From Kiritimatiellia bacterium (GTDB lineage Bacteria > Verrucomicrobiota > Kiritimatiellia > RFP12 > UBA1067), in contig JAFRDO010000067.1 in NCBI GenBank assembly GCA_017403825.1, positions 39,469 through 103,468 of the forward strand: DNA of 64,000 bases, in the 5' to 3' direction. The notes beneath the pieces are model-generated. The model was given only the letters and a program-made list of their open reading frames with translations. It ran no database searches and had not been told where the DNA came from. Positions 8,284 to 17,119 of the stretch are shown here, one piece after another. Each line of letters starts with the position of its first letter. Positions within the stretch are counted from its first letter, which is position 1. The position numbers were made by a program, and so were the translations under genes.

Positions 8284-9491
8284 TGGCGAATCGTCCCGTT
8301 GCCGGTAACCTGGTACTTGTAGGTGGTAAGCTCCTCAAGCCCCATCGGCCCGCGGGCGTGCAACTTGTCGGTAGAGATTCCGATTTCCGCACCCATTCCG
8401 AACTCCGCGCCGTCGGTGAAGCGCGTCGAGACGTTGTGATAGACGGCCGCGGAATCGACGTCGCGCAGGAACTCTGCCGCGCGCGCCGCGTCGGAGGTGA
8501 CGATGCAGTCGCTGTGGTGCGAGCCATATGCGTTGATGTGGGCGATCGCCTCGCCGCAGTCGCGCACCACGCCGACGTTCATCTCCAGCGCAAGGAATTC
8601 GCGCTCCCAGTCGACGTCCTCCTTCGCGCCATCATGCAGCACGACGCCCTTTTCCTTCGCCCACGCGAGCACCTTCGGCAGAAATGCGTCCGCAACCTTC
8701 TCGCAGACCAGCAGACATTCCGCCGCGTTGCAGACGCCGGGGCGCTGCGTCTTGGCGTTGTCCAGGATGCGCAGCGCCATGTCGAGATCGGCCGACTCGT
8801 CCACGTAAATGTGGCAGACGCCCTTGTAGTGCTTCAGCACCGGCACGAGCGCCGCCTCGCACATGGCACGGATCAGTCGTTCGCCGCCGCGCGGGATTGC
8901 GACGTCCACAAGTCCTACCGCGCGCACGAGTTCCGTGACTGCCGCATGGTCCAGGATGTCCACGAGCTGCACCGCGCAGCCCAGGCCGCCGACACCCCTA
9001 ACGCACTCCATAAGAGCCTTGTTAGTCTCGATGGCCTCCTTGCCGCCGCGCAGGATCACGGCGTTGCCGGTCTTAAGGCAGAGCGCAGCCGTGTCGATGA
9101 AAACGTTGGGGCGGCTTTCGAAGACAACCGCGACAACCCCGAACGGAACGCGCACCTTCCGAATCGTTATGCCGCTCGGACGCTCCCTCGTCCAGATGAC
9201 CTCGCCGACCGGATCGGGCAGCGACGCCACGTGGCGGACGCCGGCGACCATCGCGTCGAAGCGCGCATCCGTGAGCGTCAGCCTGTCGATCATCGACGCG
9301 CTGATTCCAGCCGTCCGCGCATTCGCCACGTCACGGGCGTTGGCCGCCGCAATGTCGCTGCGGTGCGCCTCCAGCGCGTCCGCGACTGCGGCGAGCATAG
9401 CGTTCTTCTCGTCCGTCGTGCGCTTGGCCAAGTCCGCCGCAGCCGCACGGGCCTTCACCGCCAGTTCGTGTATCGTCTCCGCAACAGTCAT
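8280..9491 (-). CDS. proA: Gamma-glutamyl phosphate reductase
   Basis: The enzyme makes glutamate-5-semialdehyde from gamma-glutamyl phosphate with NADPH in proline synthesis. The 403-residue product matches the usual ProA length. It carries the catalytic-cysteine motif PGVCNAAECLLV around residue 245 and the typical N-terminal DEKNAMLAAVADAL stretch. VPFGVVAVVFESRPNV lies near residue 118. No proB or proC is seen in the window. The gene overlaps the downstream OMP gene by 4 bp. Confidence 0.95.
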   Translation of the reverse strand: MTVAETIHELAVKARAAAADLAKRTTDEKNAMLAAVADALEAHRSDIAAANARDVANARTAGISASMIDRLTLTDARFDAMVAGVRHVASLPDPVGEVIWTRERPSGITIRKVRVPFGVVAVVFESRPNVFIDTAALCLKTGNAVILRGGKEAIETNKALMECVRGVGGLGCAVQLVDILDHAAVTELVRAVGLVDVAIPRGGERLIRAMCEAALVPVLKHYKGVCHIYVDESADLDMALRILDNAKTQRPGVCNAAECLLVCEKVADAFLPKVLAWAKEKGVVLHDGAKEDVDWEREFLALEMNVGVVRDCGEAIAHINAYGSHHSDCIVTSDAARAAEFLRDVDSAAVYHNVSTRFTDGAEFGMGAEIGISTDKLHARGPMGLEELTTYKYQVTGNGTIRQ

Positions 9492-9542
9492 TTCCTGTCC
9501 CTCTCCTTTGCCCGGAAGGCTCTTCCCCTCCGCCGAACGTCA

Positions 9543-10013
9543 TTATATCATTATTCCGCCGGCAACTACAACCCGCCGCAGCCAGGCCAGCTCTCGGCGA
9601 CGCATTCGCGAATAGTCCGCAGGCGACAGGTCGTCGGCGCCGGAAAGGTGGTCCATGCCGTGCGCCACGTAGAGAAGCAGTTCCTTGGCGGCGCTCCAGC
9701 CGTTCCGCCTCGGAGCGGCGCGAACGGCCTGGTCGCAGTTGACGTACAGTTCGCCGTAGACGCCTGGCTTCTCGCCCGGCATCGCGTCATAGCGCTGGGT
9801 CACAACGTCCGTCGGGCCCTCGACGCCGTTGATCGCCGCATGCACCTCGGCCGAATACGCATCGCGCTGCAGTACGACCGTAACCTCGCGGAACGGCACG
9901 CCGACGCGCGACTCACTCCGCTCAGCAAAGAACGCGGCGGCGGCACGAAGTTCCGTGCGCCCGAGCCCGAGGGTCCGGGGCAATGCGCCGTCTATCGTCA
10001 CCCGACAGCCCAC
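9543..10013 (-). CDS. ybeY: Endoribonuclease YbeY (rRNA maturation)
   Basis: A 156-residue member of the UPF0054/YbeY family that processes 16S rRNA ends. The metal-binding helix reads ELLLYVAHGMDHLSGADD, matching the family pattern HGxxHLxGxDH, but the third ligand position holds Asp instead of His. The start appears to be GTG at 10013, 5 bp after the upstream stop codon. It sits in a run with a small membrane protein and citrate synthase. A divergent zinc site is likely rather than loss of function, because Asp can also coordinate zinc. Confidence 0.85.
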   Translation of the reverse strand: MGCRVTIDGALPRTLGLGRTELRAAAAFFAERSESRVGVPFREVTVVLQRDAYSAEVHAAINGVEGPTDVVTQRYDAMPGEKPGVYGELYVNCDQAVRAAPRRNGWSAAKELLLYVAHGMDHLSGADDLSPADYSRMRRRELAWLRRVVVAGGIMI

Positions 10014-10018
10014 GGGGA

Positions 10019-10300
10019 CTACTCCACCGCATTCATTCCGTCAGGCAGCTTCGGAGTCGCGAGGTCGATCAGCCGATCAAGCTTGGACTCAATCCTGTCC
10101 AGCTTGCGTTCAAGTGCATCGCAGCGTGCGTCTAGGCGCGCCTGCACTGAGGCCGACTCGCGGACGACGGATTCCTTCAGGTCGCGATGTGACACGGCAC
10201 CGTCAGCGAAAAAACGAAACGCTTCAAAGCCAAGAAGCAACAGAAGGAGCAGCAACAGCACGCCTAACGCAATCTGACGAGTCTTCTTAACCACAGTCAT
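10019..10300 (-). CDS. Small membrane protein with a C-terminal coiled coil
   Basis: A 93-residue protein, starting at the ATG at 10300 that follows a GGGAG ribosome-binding site. An upstream in-frame codon at 10312 would add four residues. It has one transmembrane helix made almost wholly of Leu (about residues 10-25), followed by a heptad-like segment (DALERKLDRIESKLDRLIDL). No known domain is recognised. It lies 5 bp upstream of ybeY and 21 bp after citrate synthase on the same strand. Confidence 0.6.
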   Translation of the reverse strand: MTVVKKTRQIALGVLLLLLLLLLGFEAFRFFADGAVSHRDLKESVVRESASVQARLDARCDALERKLDRIESKLDRLIDLATPKLPDGMNAVE

Positions 10301-10321
10301 GTCTCCCTTCATGCATTCGCC

Positions 10322-11677
10322 TCAGCGATCATCGAGCCGGACGTATTCACGCGGATGGAAAATGGGCTTGTATGCCGGACGTATGATCGGTCCTTCGTTC
10401 ACCAGCTCCTCCATACGGTGGGCGCACCAGCTGACGCAGCGCGCGACCGCAAAAAGCGGAGTGTATAACTCCTTCGGAATGGCCAACATGTCATAGACGA
10501 AGCCGGAATATAGGTCGACGTTCGCGCAGACGTCCTCGGCGCGCGGATGGCGCGACTTGACTATGGCCGGTCCGAGGGCCTCGACACGCTCGAACAGGCG
10601 CATCTCGGCCTCGCGGCCCTTCTCCTTCGCCAGCGCCTCGGCCTTGGTCCGAAGCATCTGCGCGCGTGGATCGGAAATTGTGTAGACGGCATGGCCGAGA
10701 CCGTAGATGAGCCCCGTGCGGTCTCCGGCCTTGCGGTCGGCTATACGCTCCAGGTAGGCGGCGACGCTGGAGTCGCGCTCCCAGTCGCGCACATTGGCCT
10801 TTATCTCATCCATCTGGCGCATCACGCGCAAGTTGGCGCCGCCGTGGCGCCCGCCCTTCAGCGCCAGGATCGACGCGGCGACCGACGAATATATGTCGGA
10901 ATGCGACGACGTGACGACGTGCGTGGTGAACGACGAGTTGTTGCCGCCGCCGTGCTCGGCATGGAGTATGAGGGCGAGGTCGAGCGTCTCGGCCTCCAGC
11001 TTGGTGTAGCGTCCGTCCTCCCTGATCAGCATGAGAAGGTTCTCGGCCGTCGAGCGGCGCGGGTCGGGGTTGCGGATCATCAGCGAGGCCCCGTCGTGGT
11101 AGTGGGCCTTGGCCTGGTAGGCGTACGCGGCGATGGTCGGAATCGAGCCAATCAGGTCAATCGACTGCTCCAGGCACTTCTCCAGCGAAAGGTCGTCGGG
11201 GTTGCCGTCAGGATCGAAGGCATAGGCGAAAAGCACGGTGCGGGCGAGCGCGTTCATCAGGTCCTTTGGCGGACTGCGCATGATCGCGTTCTCCTTGAAG
11301 CCGTCGGACAGCTTGCGGCAGACACCGATGCGGTTCTTCCAGTCGACCAGCTCGCGCGGCGTGGGCAGGTCGCCGAAAAGCAACAGATACGCCGTCTCCT
11401 CATAGCCGAAGCGGTGCTCGCGCTTGTCGGCAGCGACGATGTCGCGCACGTTGATGCCGCGGTAGTACAGCTCGCCAGGAACGGGGTGCCTCTCGCCCTC
11501 GTCCATCACGTAGCCGTGGACGTTGCCGATGGTCGTCAGCCCGACAAGCACGCCGGTGCCGTTGTCGTTGCGCAGGCCGCGCTTCACTCCATACTTCCGG
11601 TACAGCGCAGGGTCGATCCAGTCGGCCTTCTGCACCTTCTCGGCCTGCTTACGGAGCCACTTCTTCTCTAATATCAT
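10322..11677 (-). CDS. gltA: Citrate synthase
   Basis: The enzyme condenses acetyl-CoA and oxaloacetate to citrate. The start at 11677 (MILEKKWLRKQAEK) follows a GGGGA ribosome-binding site; the longer in-frame version adds Arg-rich sequence unlike the family. Key motifs are HAEHGGGNNSSFT (catalytic His region), GRHGGANLRVM, YGLGHAVYTISDPRA (second catalytic His) and NVDLYSGFVYDML (Asp region). The 451-residue length and insertions resemble the longer citrate synthases of anaerobic gut bacteria. The rest of the TCA cycle is not in the window. Confidence 0.93.
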   Translation of the reverse strand: MILEKKWLRKQAEKVQKADWIDPALYRKYGVKRGLRNDNGTGVLVGLTTIGNVHGYVMDEGERHPVPGELYYRGINVRDIVAADKREHRFGYEETAYLLLFGDLPTPRELVDWKNRIGVCRKLSDGFKENAIMRSPPKDLMNALARTVLFAYAFDPDGNPDDLSLEKCLEQSIDLIGSIPTIAAYAYQAKAHYHDGASLMIRNPDPRRSTAENLLMLIREDGRYTKLEAETLDLALILHAEHGGGNNSSFTTHVVTSSHSDIYSSVAASILALKGGRHGGANLRVMRQMDEIKANVRDWERDSSVAAYLERIADRKAGDRTGLIYGLGHAVYTISDPRAQMLRTKAEALAKEKGREAEMRLFERVEALGPAIVKSRHPRAEDVCANVDLYSGFVYDMLAIPKELYTPLFAVARCVSWCAHRMEELVNEGPIIRPAYKPIFHPREYVRLDDR

Positions 11678-11708
11678 GCCATTCCCCAACAATGCGACAC
11701 GATTCTCC

Positions 11709-13133
11709 TCAGACCGTGATCTGCCCTTCTGCGGCGCCGACCTTCTTCGCATCTACGCCCATCTTGCTGAGGTCGATGTCGACGATGCCCAGCGGCTTGT
11801 TAGTCCTCCATGCGCCGCGCGTGAAGTCCGGTATGGACTCCGCGCGGGACTTGGCGTCGACGGACCTTTCGGTCAGCTCGCAGAGGCAGCTTGTCGCCGC
11901 AAGGTCATAGACGTCCATATCGAGCGGCAGGCCCTGCTGCAGGCAGTAGACCCAACGCGCGTCCATGATGAAGTCCATGCCGCCGTGCCCTCCGACGCGC
12001 TTGGCCAGCTCGCCGACGGTCTTCCAGAGCGGGTGGCGGTACTTCTCGCGGATTTCATTGGCCTTGGCCTCGTCGTACCAGCTGTGGGCGCCGGACCCTG
12101 GCTTGCTCTCGAACACCACGCGGTACGGATAGTCGCAGATCGAACCCTTGGTGCCCGTAACGAGCTGGATTCGCGAATACGGGCGCGGCGATGAGACGTC
12201 GTGCTGGATCAGCATCGACTTCCCCTTCGCCGTCTTGATGAGCGTGCTGTTCATGTCGGCCATCCTGACTTTCGAGGCGCGGCGCGGGTTGTCGGCCTTC
12301 AGGTTCGCCTCCATGTACGCAGTGAAGTTGACCTGGTTCGACTCGAGCGAGACCAGGTAGTCGAGCCTGTCGCCACGGTTGATGTCAAACGTGAGGCAGA
12401 GCGGCACCAGCCCGTGCGTCGGATACCGGTTGCCGCCGTGGACGCGGTTCTCGTCAAACCGCCACCCCTCGCAGGCAGGAACCTCAGTGGCGCACATATG
12501 GCGCAAGTCATGTATGTAAGCGCCCTCGGCATGTACCAGCTCGCCGAGCATGCCTAGCTTCGCAAGGTTGAACGTGAGCATCTCGATCTCGCCGTAGCAG
12601 CAGTTCTCAAGCTGCATGCAGTGACGCTTCGTCCGTTCGCTCGTTTCGACAAGCTCCCAGCATTCGTCCACGGTGAGCGCGCTCGGCACTTCGGTGAAGA
12701 CGTGCTTGCCGCCCTTCATTGCCGCCAGCTGCACCGGCACGTGGAGCGCCCAAGGGGTAGTGTTGTAGACGACGTCGACGTTCGGGTCGTCGCAAAGCGC
12801 GCGCCACGCCACCTCGCCGAAATACTCCTTCGCGGCAGGCTTCCCCTTGCCGGCGAGCATCTTCTGCGCCTTGTCGATCTTATCCTTCACGTTGTCGCAG
12901 ATGGCCGTGACGACTACGCCAGGCAAATTGCACATGCGGCCCACGACGCCGCAGCCCCGGCTTCCCATGCCGACGACTCCGAGCCTGATGCACGGTATCT
13001 TCGGCGCGGCATAGCCGTGCATCGGCGAACCTTCGGGGCCCCCGCAGCCCGCACGCGTCGCGCATCCGCCCGTCACCGCAGCCGCTCCGGCCCAGACCGC
13101 ACTGCCCAGAAATCCTCTTCTCGTCATGGACAT
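11709..13133 (-). CDS. GH109-like Gfo/Idh/MocA family glycosidase or oxidoreductase, Tat-exported
   Basis: The start at 13133 is preceded by AGAGGTG at good spacing and yields a twin-arginine signal (SMTRRGFLGSAVWAG). A Cys soon after suggests a possible lipoprotein. The NAD-binding motif GVVGMGSRGCGVV is at about residue 52. NTTPWALHVP, GKHVFTEVP, QLENCCYGEIEM, and a GNRYPTHGLVP segment match GH109 enzymes, which use NAD to cleave alpha-N-acetylgalactosamine. It is 474 residues, a usual length. Mucin or glycan degradation fits the other exported enzymes. An ordinary sugar dehydrogenase of this superfamily is the alternative. Confidence 0.82.
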   Translation of the reverse strand: MSMTRRGFLGSAVWAGAAAVTGGCATRAGCGGPEGSPMHGYAAPKIPCIRLGVVGMGSRGCGVVGRMCNLPGVVVTAICDNVKDKIDKAQKMLAGKGKPAAKEYFGEVAWRALCDDPNVDVVYNTTPWALHVPVQLAAMKGGKHVFTEVPSALTVDECWELVETSERTKRHCMQLENCCYGEIEMLTFNLAKLGMLGELVHAEGAYIHDLRHMCATEVPACEGWRFDENRVHGGNRYPTHGLVPLCLTFDINRGDRLDYLVSLESNQVNFTAYMEANLKADNPRRASKVRMADMNSTLIKTAKGKSMLIQHDVSSPRPYSRIQLVTGTKGSICDYPYRVVFESKPGSGAHSWYDEAKANEIREKYRHPLWKTVGELAKRVGGHGGMDFIMDARWVYCLQQGLPLDMDVYDLAATSCLCELTERSVDAKSRAESIPDFTRGAWRTNKPLGIVDIDLSKMGVDAKKVGAAEGQITV

Positions 13134-13187
13134 CTCAACACCTCTTTCCTTGTATGAATCATGCCGACCTCCGGCACTCCAACTTGA

Positions 13188-13193
13188 ATTATA
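13188..13193 (-). promoter_or_regulatory. -10 box (TATAAT) of the GH109-like gene
   Basis: The minus strand reads TTGTATAATTC. It lies about 55 nt upstream of the GH109-like start at 13133, in the divergent gap shared with the MFS gene. Confidence 0.5.
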
Positions 13194-13259
13194 CAACATT
13201 CCGGCACCATCCGTCCATTGGAACTTGCAGTCGAACATGAGTCGGCTGCAGCTCCGATG

Positions 13260-13268
13260 TGCTATAAT
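13260..13268 (+). promoter_or_regulatory. Extended -10 promoter (TGCTATAAT) abutting the MFS start codon
   Basis: TGCTATAAT ends at 13268 and the only possible ATG begins at 13277, with an in-frame stop (TAG) at 13271. Transcription should start at about 13275, leaving a leader of 0-2 nt, so the mRNA is predicted to be leaderless. Confidence 0.6.
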
Positions 13269-13276
13269 AATAGAAT

Positions 13277-14539
13277 ATGGGTAAGAACTACAAGTGGCTG
13301 GCGCTGGCTCTCCTGAGCTGTGCATTCTTCTTCCACCAAGCGGACCGGGCGCTCTTCGGGCTGCTGACGATTCCGATCCAGGAGGATCTCGGACTCACCG
13401 ACGTGCAGATCGGGTGGATAAACACCGCGCTCAGCTGGACGCTCGCGGCGATGGCGACGGTCGCCGGCCCGATAGGGGACCGCCTTTCGCGCAAGTGGCT
13501 CATCACGGGGTCGCTGGCCTTCTGGTCGCTGATGACGATCTGCATGGGCTTCGTCGGCGACTGGCGCATACTCGGCGTGACCGTCCCGGCGTTCTTCGTC
13601 GTGATGTTCTTCCGCTCCATCGCGACTGGCGGCGGCGAAAGCTTCTACGGCCCGAGCGCAATGGCGCTCCTTGCCTCTCACCACAAGGAAACGCGCTCGA
13701 TTGCCCTGTCGATACACCAGGCCTCGCTCTACATCGGTCTCATGACGTCGGGCGTGCTGGTCGCGTGGGCGCTAGGCTTCTTCGGCTCCTGGCGGCACGT
13801 CTTCATGGTGTTCGGCGGAGCCGGGTTCTGCCTCAGCGTATTCTTCGTCTTCGCGCTTAAGGACAAGTCCGAGGCCGGACCGAGCGCCGCCGCGCCCCTG
13901 CGCGAAAGTCCGTTCGCCGGCGTCAAGTACTTCTTCTCCAAGCCGTCGGCCGTCTGCGCCATGGCGGGGTTCGTGGCGATCGTGTTCGTGAACAACGCAT
14001 ATCTCTTCTGGGCGCCGAAGTTCATGTCCGTAAAGTTCGGCACGTCCGTCGGCGATGCGGGCGCGGCGACGATGTTCTGGCACCATCTCCTCGCGTTCCT
14101 CGCAATCCTCGCCGGCGGATTCGTCACCGACCTGTTCGTCAGGCGCATGCCGCGCTTCCGCCTCGGCTTCCAGATCATTGCGATGCTCGCCGGCGCACCG
14201 TGTCTCGCGATGATCGGCTTCGCGCCCGCGGTGGCGACAATGATTGCGATGACGGCGCTCTACGGCGTCTGCCGCGGGTTCTTCGAGGTCAACACTCACG
14301 CGACGCTCTTCGACGTGATCCCTTCACGCTACAGGTCGACGTCCGTCGGCATCTTCACGCTCGTAGCCTTCCTGTTCGGCGGGCTCTCGGGCGTCGTGAT
14401 GGGAGCGCTCTCGCAGCGCTTCGGCGTGCGAGGCTTCGAGATCGGCTTCGCGCTGATGGGCGGCGCCTACGCGCTCGGCGCGGCGTGCATGGCGATAGCC
14501 TTCTTCTTCACGTTCGGCCGCGACCGCATCGCGGAATGA
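13277..14539 (+). CDS. MFS transporter, probably for sugars or sugar acids
   Basis: A 420-residue integral membrane protein with about 12 hydrophobic helices. Family-typical loops include the MFS motif-A-like GPIGDRLSRKWLITG between helices 2 and 3, HKETRSIALSIHQAS, and FDVIPSRYRSTSVGIF. It most resembles the anion:cation symporter or hexuronate transporter-like MFS group, so uptake of a released sugar or uronate is plausible. It is divergent from the GH109-like gene and convergent with the GH2 gene, with only 1 bp between stop codons. There is no room for a Shine-Dalgarno sequence; see the promoter entry. Confidence 0.85.
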   Translation: MGKNYKWLALALLSCAFFFHQADRALFGLLTIPIQEDLGLTDVQIGWINTALSWTLAAMATVAGPIGDRLSRKWLITGSLAFWSLMTICMGFVGDWRILGVTVPAFFVVMFFRSIATGGGESFYGPSAMALLASHHKETRSIALSIHQASLYIGLMTSGVLVAWALGFFGSWRHVFMVFGGAGFCLSVFFVFALKDKSEAGPSAAAPLRESPFAGVKYFFSKPSAVCAMAGFVAIVFVNNAYLFWAPKFMSVKFGTSVGDAGAATMFWHHLLAFLAILAGGFVTDLFVRRMPRFRLGFQIIAMLAGAPCLAMIGFAPAVATMIAMTALYGVCRGFFEVNTHATLFDVIPSRYRSTSVGIFTLVAFLFGGLSGVVMGALSQRFGVRGFEIGFALMGGAYALGAACMAIAFFFTFGRDRIAE

Positions 14540-14540
14540 G

Positions 14541-16400
14541 CTACCTGACCTTCGCGGCGATACGCTCGTGCGCGGCCTTTAGCACCGCAGGATTGTACTT
14601 CAGAACCTTGCGGTCGTAGGTAAGGAGTCCGTTGATCTCAATCTCCACGTCTGTCGTCTGCGTGTAGATCGCGCCGCCGAGGCCCTTCTCGGCAAGGTCG
14701 CCGACCTTGTCCATCAGCCCGAGGTACGTCTTCTCCAGCCCCTCGCGGGTCTTCGTGTCGTCTGTGCCGCCGTAGCCCCAGTTGCCCTTGCCGTCCTTCG
14801 TCTCGTTCCAGAGGTGGCCCGGAACGGCGTGACCGAGGCCGCCGAACTCCCCGAGGAAGCTGATGCGGCGGTCGTTGACGGCGAACATGTCGGGGCCGCG
14901 GTAGAGGTGCAGATCCACCGTGTCAGCCGCCTCGCATACGCCGGCCGGCTTGTGCTGGGTCCACACGCGGTTCTCCCACTTCCAGCCCTTCGGCAGGAGA
15001 TGGCCGCCTTCCCAGTCCCAGCTTCCGCTCGGGCCGTTCACGAGGCGCGTGCGGTCATAGCGGCGCGTGAAGTCGAGCATCGAGTGGGTCAGGAACTCGC
15101 CAGGCTGCGTCCAGCCCTCGTTGTACGGGTTCCACATCACTATGGACGGCACCGCCTGCAGCGCGTCCATCATCTCCTTCTGCTCCAGACGCTGCAGGCC
15201 ATAGCGCTTCACAACCTCGACGCGCATCGGGTCGGAAGCATTGCCGTCCCCGCTGGGCAGGTCCTGGATCACGAGAATGCCCATCGTGTCGCAGAGGTAA
15301 TAGTACCTGAGCGGCTCCACCTTTATGTGCTTGCGGAGCGTGTTGAAGCCGCAGTCCCTAAGCACCTTGATGTCGTAGGCCATCGCCTCCTCGGAAGGCG
15401 GCGTGAGCAGCCCGTCCGGCCACCAGCCCTGGTCCAGCGTGCCCATCACGAAGCACGGCTCGTTGTTGAGGAAGAAGCGCAAAATGCCCTTCGAGTCCTT
15501 CCGCTTCTCGAACTTGCGCATTCCGAAGTAGCCCTTCACCGTGTCACCGCTGCAAGTCGCCGTGAACGTGTACAGGGCCGGCGACTGAGGGCTCCACAGC
15601 TTAAAGCCTTTCGGCATCTTCACCGTAACCTTGCCGTTGCCAGAAAACTCGCCCACGCCGTCGACAGACACCTGAACCAAAGAATCGCCGCGCCCAGCGA
15701 GGCGGAAGTCTAGCGTCGCCGTACCCGCATCTATGTCGGTCACGACCTCGTAGCGCTCGATGTGGCGTTCGGGCACCGTCTCCATCCACACTGTCTGCCA
15801 GATGCCGGAGACACGCGTGTAGAAGCAGCCCTTCGGCTTGAAACTCTGCTTGCCGCGCGAGTTGACGAAGTCCTCGGTCGGATCCCACACGCAGACTGTC
15901 AGCTCATTCGCGCCGGGCTTCACGTAGTCGGTGATGTCAACGGTGAATGGATTTTGTCCGCCTTCGTGCGGCACGTCCGTCACCTCGTTGTGGCCGATGA
16001 ACACCATCGTGCGGAAGTCGACGCCGCCGAAGTGCAGGAGTATGCGCTCGCCCGGCTTCGGGTCGCACTCAATCGTGCGCGTGTACCAGAGGAACTGGTC
16101 CGGCTCCAGAAGTCGGCCCACGCCCGAAAGCGCGCTCTCGATGCAGAACGGAACGAGTATCTTGCCGTCCCACTTCTCCGGACGGCCCGGCGTGTTGGTG
16201 ACGCTCGTGACGGCGTAGTCCCATTCGCCGTTCAGGTTCGTCCAGTTCGCACGGACCATCTGCGGCCGCGGGTATTCCCGCCAGGCGTTTGCCGCCGTCA
16301 CCTTCTCGCCCCAAGCGGTCATAAGCGGCTTGCGGACGGCCTCGTCGGCGAATGCGGCGACGGAAGTCGCTGCGATGCATGCGATCAGAATGCTCCTCAT
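14541..16400 (-). CDS. GH2 family beta-glycosidase, secreted
   Basis: A 619-residue exported enzyme (signal peptide about residues 1-18). Domains in order are a jelly-roll sugar-binding domain (WTNLNGEWDYAV...), an immunoglobulin-like domain and a TIM barrel. The acid/base motif is VMWNPYNEGW and the nucleophile lies in FLGEFGGLG, so both catalytic glutamates are present. It is likely a beta-galactosidase, glucuronidase or mannosidase, but the substrate cannot be fixed. TAG is its stop codon, which shows that TAG is a genuine stop in this genome. It ends 1 bp from the convergent MFS gene. Confidence 0.88.
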   Translation of the reverse strand: MRSILIACIAATSVAAFADEAVRKPLMTAWGEKVTAANAWREYPRPQMVRANWTNLNGEWDYAVTSVTNTPGRPEKWDGKILVPFCIESALSGVGRLLEPDQFLWYTRTIECDPKPGERILLHFGGVDFRTMVFIGHNEVTDVPHEGGQNPFTVDITDYVKPGANELTVCVWDPTEDFVNSRGKQSFKPKGCFYTRVSGIWQTVWMETVPERHIERYEVVTDIDAGTATLDFRLAGRGDSLVQVSVDGVGEFSGNGKVTVKMPKGFKLWSPQSPALYTFTATCSGDTVKGYFGMRKFEKRKDSKGILRFFLNNEPCFVMGTLDQGWWPDGLLTPPSEEAMAYDIKVLRDCGFNTLRKHIKVEPLRYYYLCDTMGILVIQDLPSGDGNASDPMRVEVVKRYGLQRLEQKEMMDALQAVPSIVMWNPYNEGWTQPGEFLTHSMLDFTRRYDRTRLVNGPSGSWDWEGGHLLPKGWKWENRVWTQHKPAGVCEAADTVDLHLYRGPDMFAVNDRRISFLGEFGGLGHAVPGHLWNETKDGKGNWGYGGTDDTKTREGLEKTYLGLMDKVGDLAEKGLGGAIYTQTTDVEIEINGLLTYDRKVLKYNPAVLKAAHERIAAKVR

Positions 16401-16433
16401 GTTTCGTTTTCTCCTGTCTGGTGTTTATCTTGC

Positions 16434-16439
16434 ATTATA
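16434..16439 (-). promoter_or_regulatory. -10 box (TATAAT) of the GH2 gene
   Basis: The minus strand reads TGATTATAATGC about 34 nt upstream of the GH2 start at 16400. An AGGAG Shine-Dalgarno sequence lies between them. The 16401-16473 gap holds no gene. Confidence 0.5.
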
Positions 16440-16473
16440 ATCATGTGTCCGGCGTTTGTCAATGGCACCTCGG

Positions 16474-17073
16474 CTACTTCCAGATCGAGATGGCGCGTAT
16501 GACGTCGGAGAAGCGCACCTTCGCCGCCCGCGCATCCTTCTCCGTAGCAAGCACGATGCGCATCGCGCACGACTCGAACTCGGCGTAGATGGCGTCCGAG
16601 ATGCGGTCGACGATGATGTCCTTGGGCAGTTCGCCGCGCCGCTTGGCGTGTTCCAGCAGCATGCGTATGAGCGAGCGCGTGCCGGACGTCCTGGCGGCGA
16701 TGCCCCCGGTCATGTCGGCGCCGGTCCGCACCAGCCCAAGCACGTAGTCGAAGACGGCTATCACGAACTCTCGGTTGCGGAACATCGTCTCCACGACCGC
16801 ATGGCACACCTTCTCAAGCCGCACCACCGCCGGTTCCCTAGTGGCGACCAGCACCGAGCACTCGCGCTCGATGGCGGTTGTGACGGTGCTTATCGCCGCG
16901 TCCATCACCTCGCGCTTCGAGCAGAAGTAGCGGTAGAGGACGGTACGCGACACGCCGGCCGACGCCGCGATCATGATGAGCGAAACGTTCTCGTAGCCGA
17001 CCTGCGAGAACAGCCTCATCGCCTTCTCGGCAATCTCGCGCCGCCGTTCATCGTGGTCAACCTTCCGTGCCAT
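16474..17073 (-). CDS. TetR family transcriptional regulator
   Basis: A 199-residue regulator with an N-terminal TetR helix-turn-helix (residues about 12-58; VSLIMIAASAGVSRTVLYRYFCSKREVM) and an all-helical ligand-binding domain. It lies 46 bp downstream of the dsbD-like gene on the same strand and 73 bp upstream of the GH2 gene. The target is unknown; the flanking GH2 gene or its own operon are possibilities. Confidence 0.88.
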   Translation of the reverse strand: MARKVDHDERRREIAEKAMRLFSQVGYENVSLIMIAASAGVSRTVLYRYFCSKREVMDAAISTVTTAIERECSVLVATREPAVVRLEKVCHAVVETMFRNREFVIAVFDYVLGLVRTGADMTGGIAARTSGTRSLIRMLLEHAKRRGELPKDIIVDRISDAIYAEFESCAMRIVLATEKDARAAKVRFSDVIRAISIWK

Positions 17074-17119
17074 GCGAATCTCCTTCAGGAACGTTCCAGT
17101 GCAAGCCCCGCCGATGCGG

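Noticed and set aside
8028..10277. Long plus-strand open frame of 749 codons opposite proA and ybeY
   Set aside because: It is antisense to well-supported genes, has Arg/His-rich low-complexity composition typical of GC-rich complementary frames, and shows no domain.
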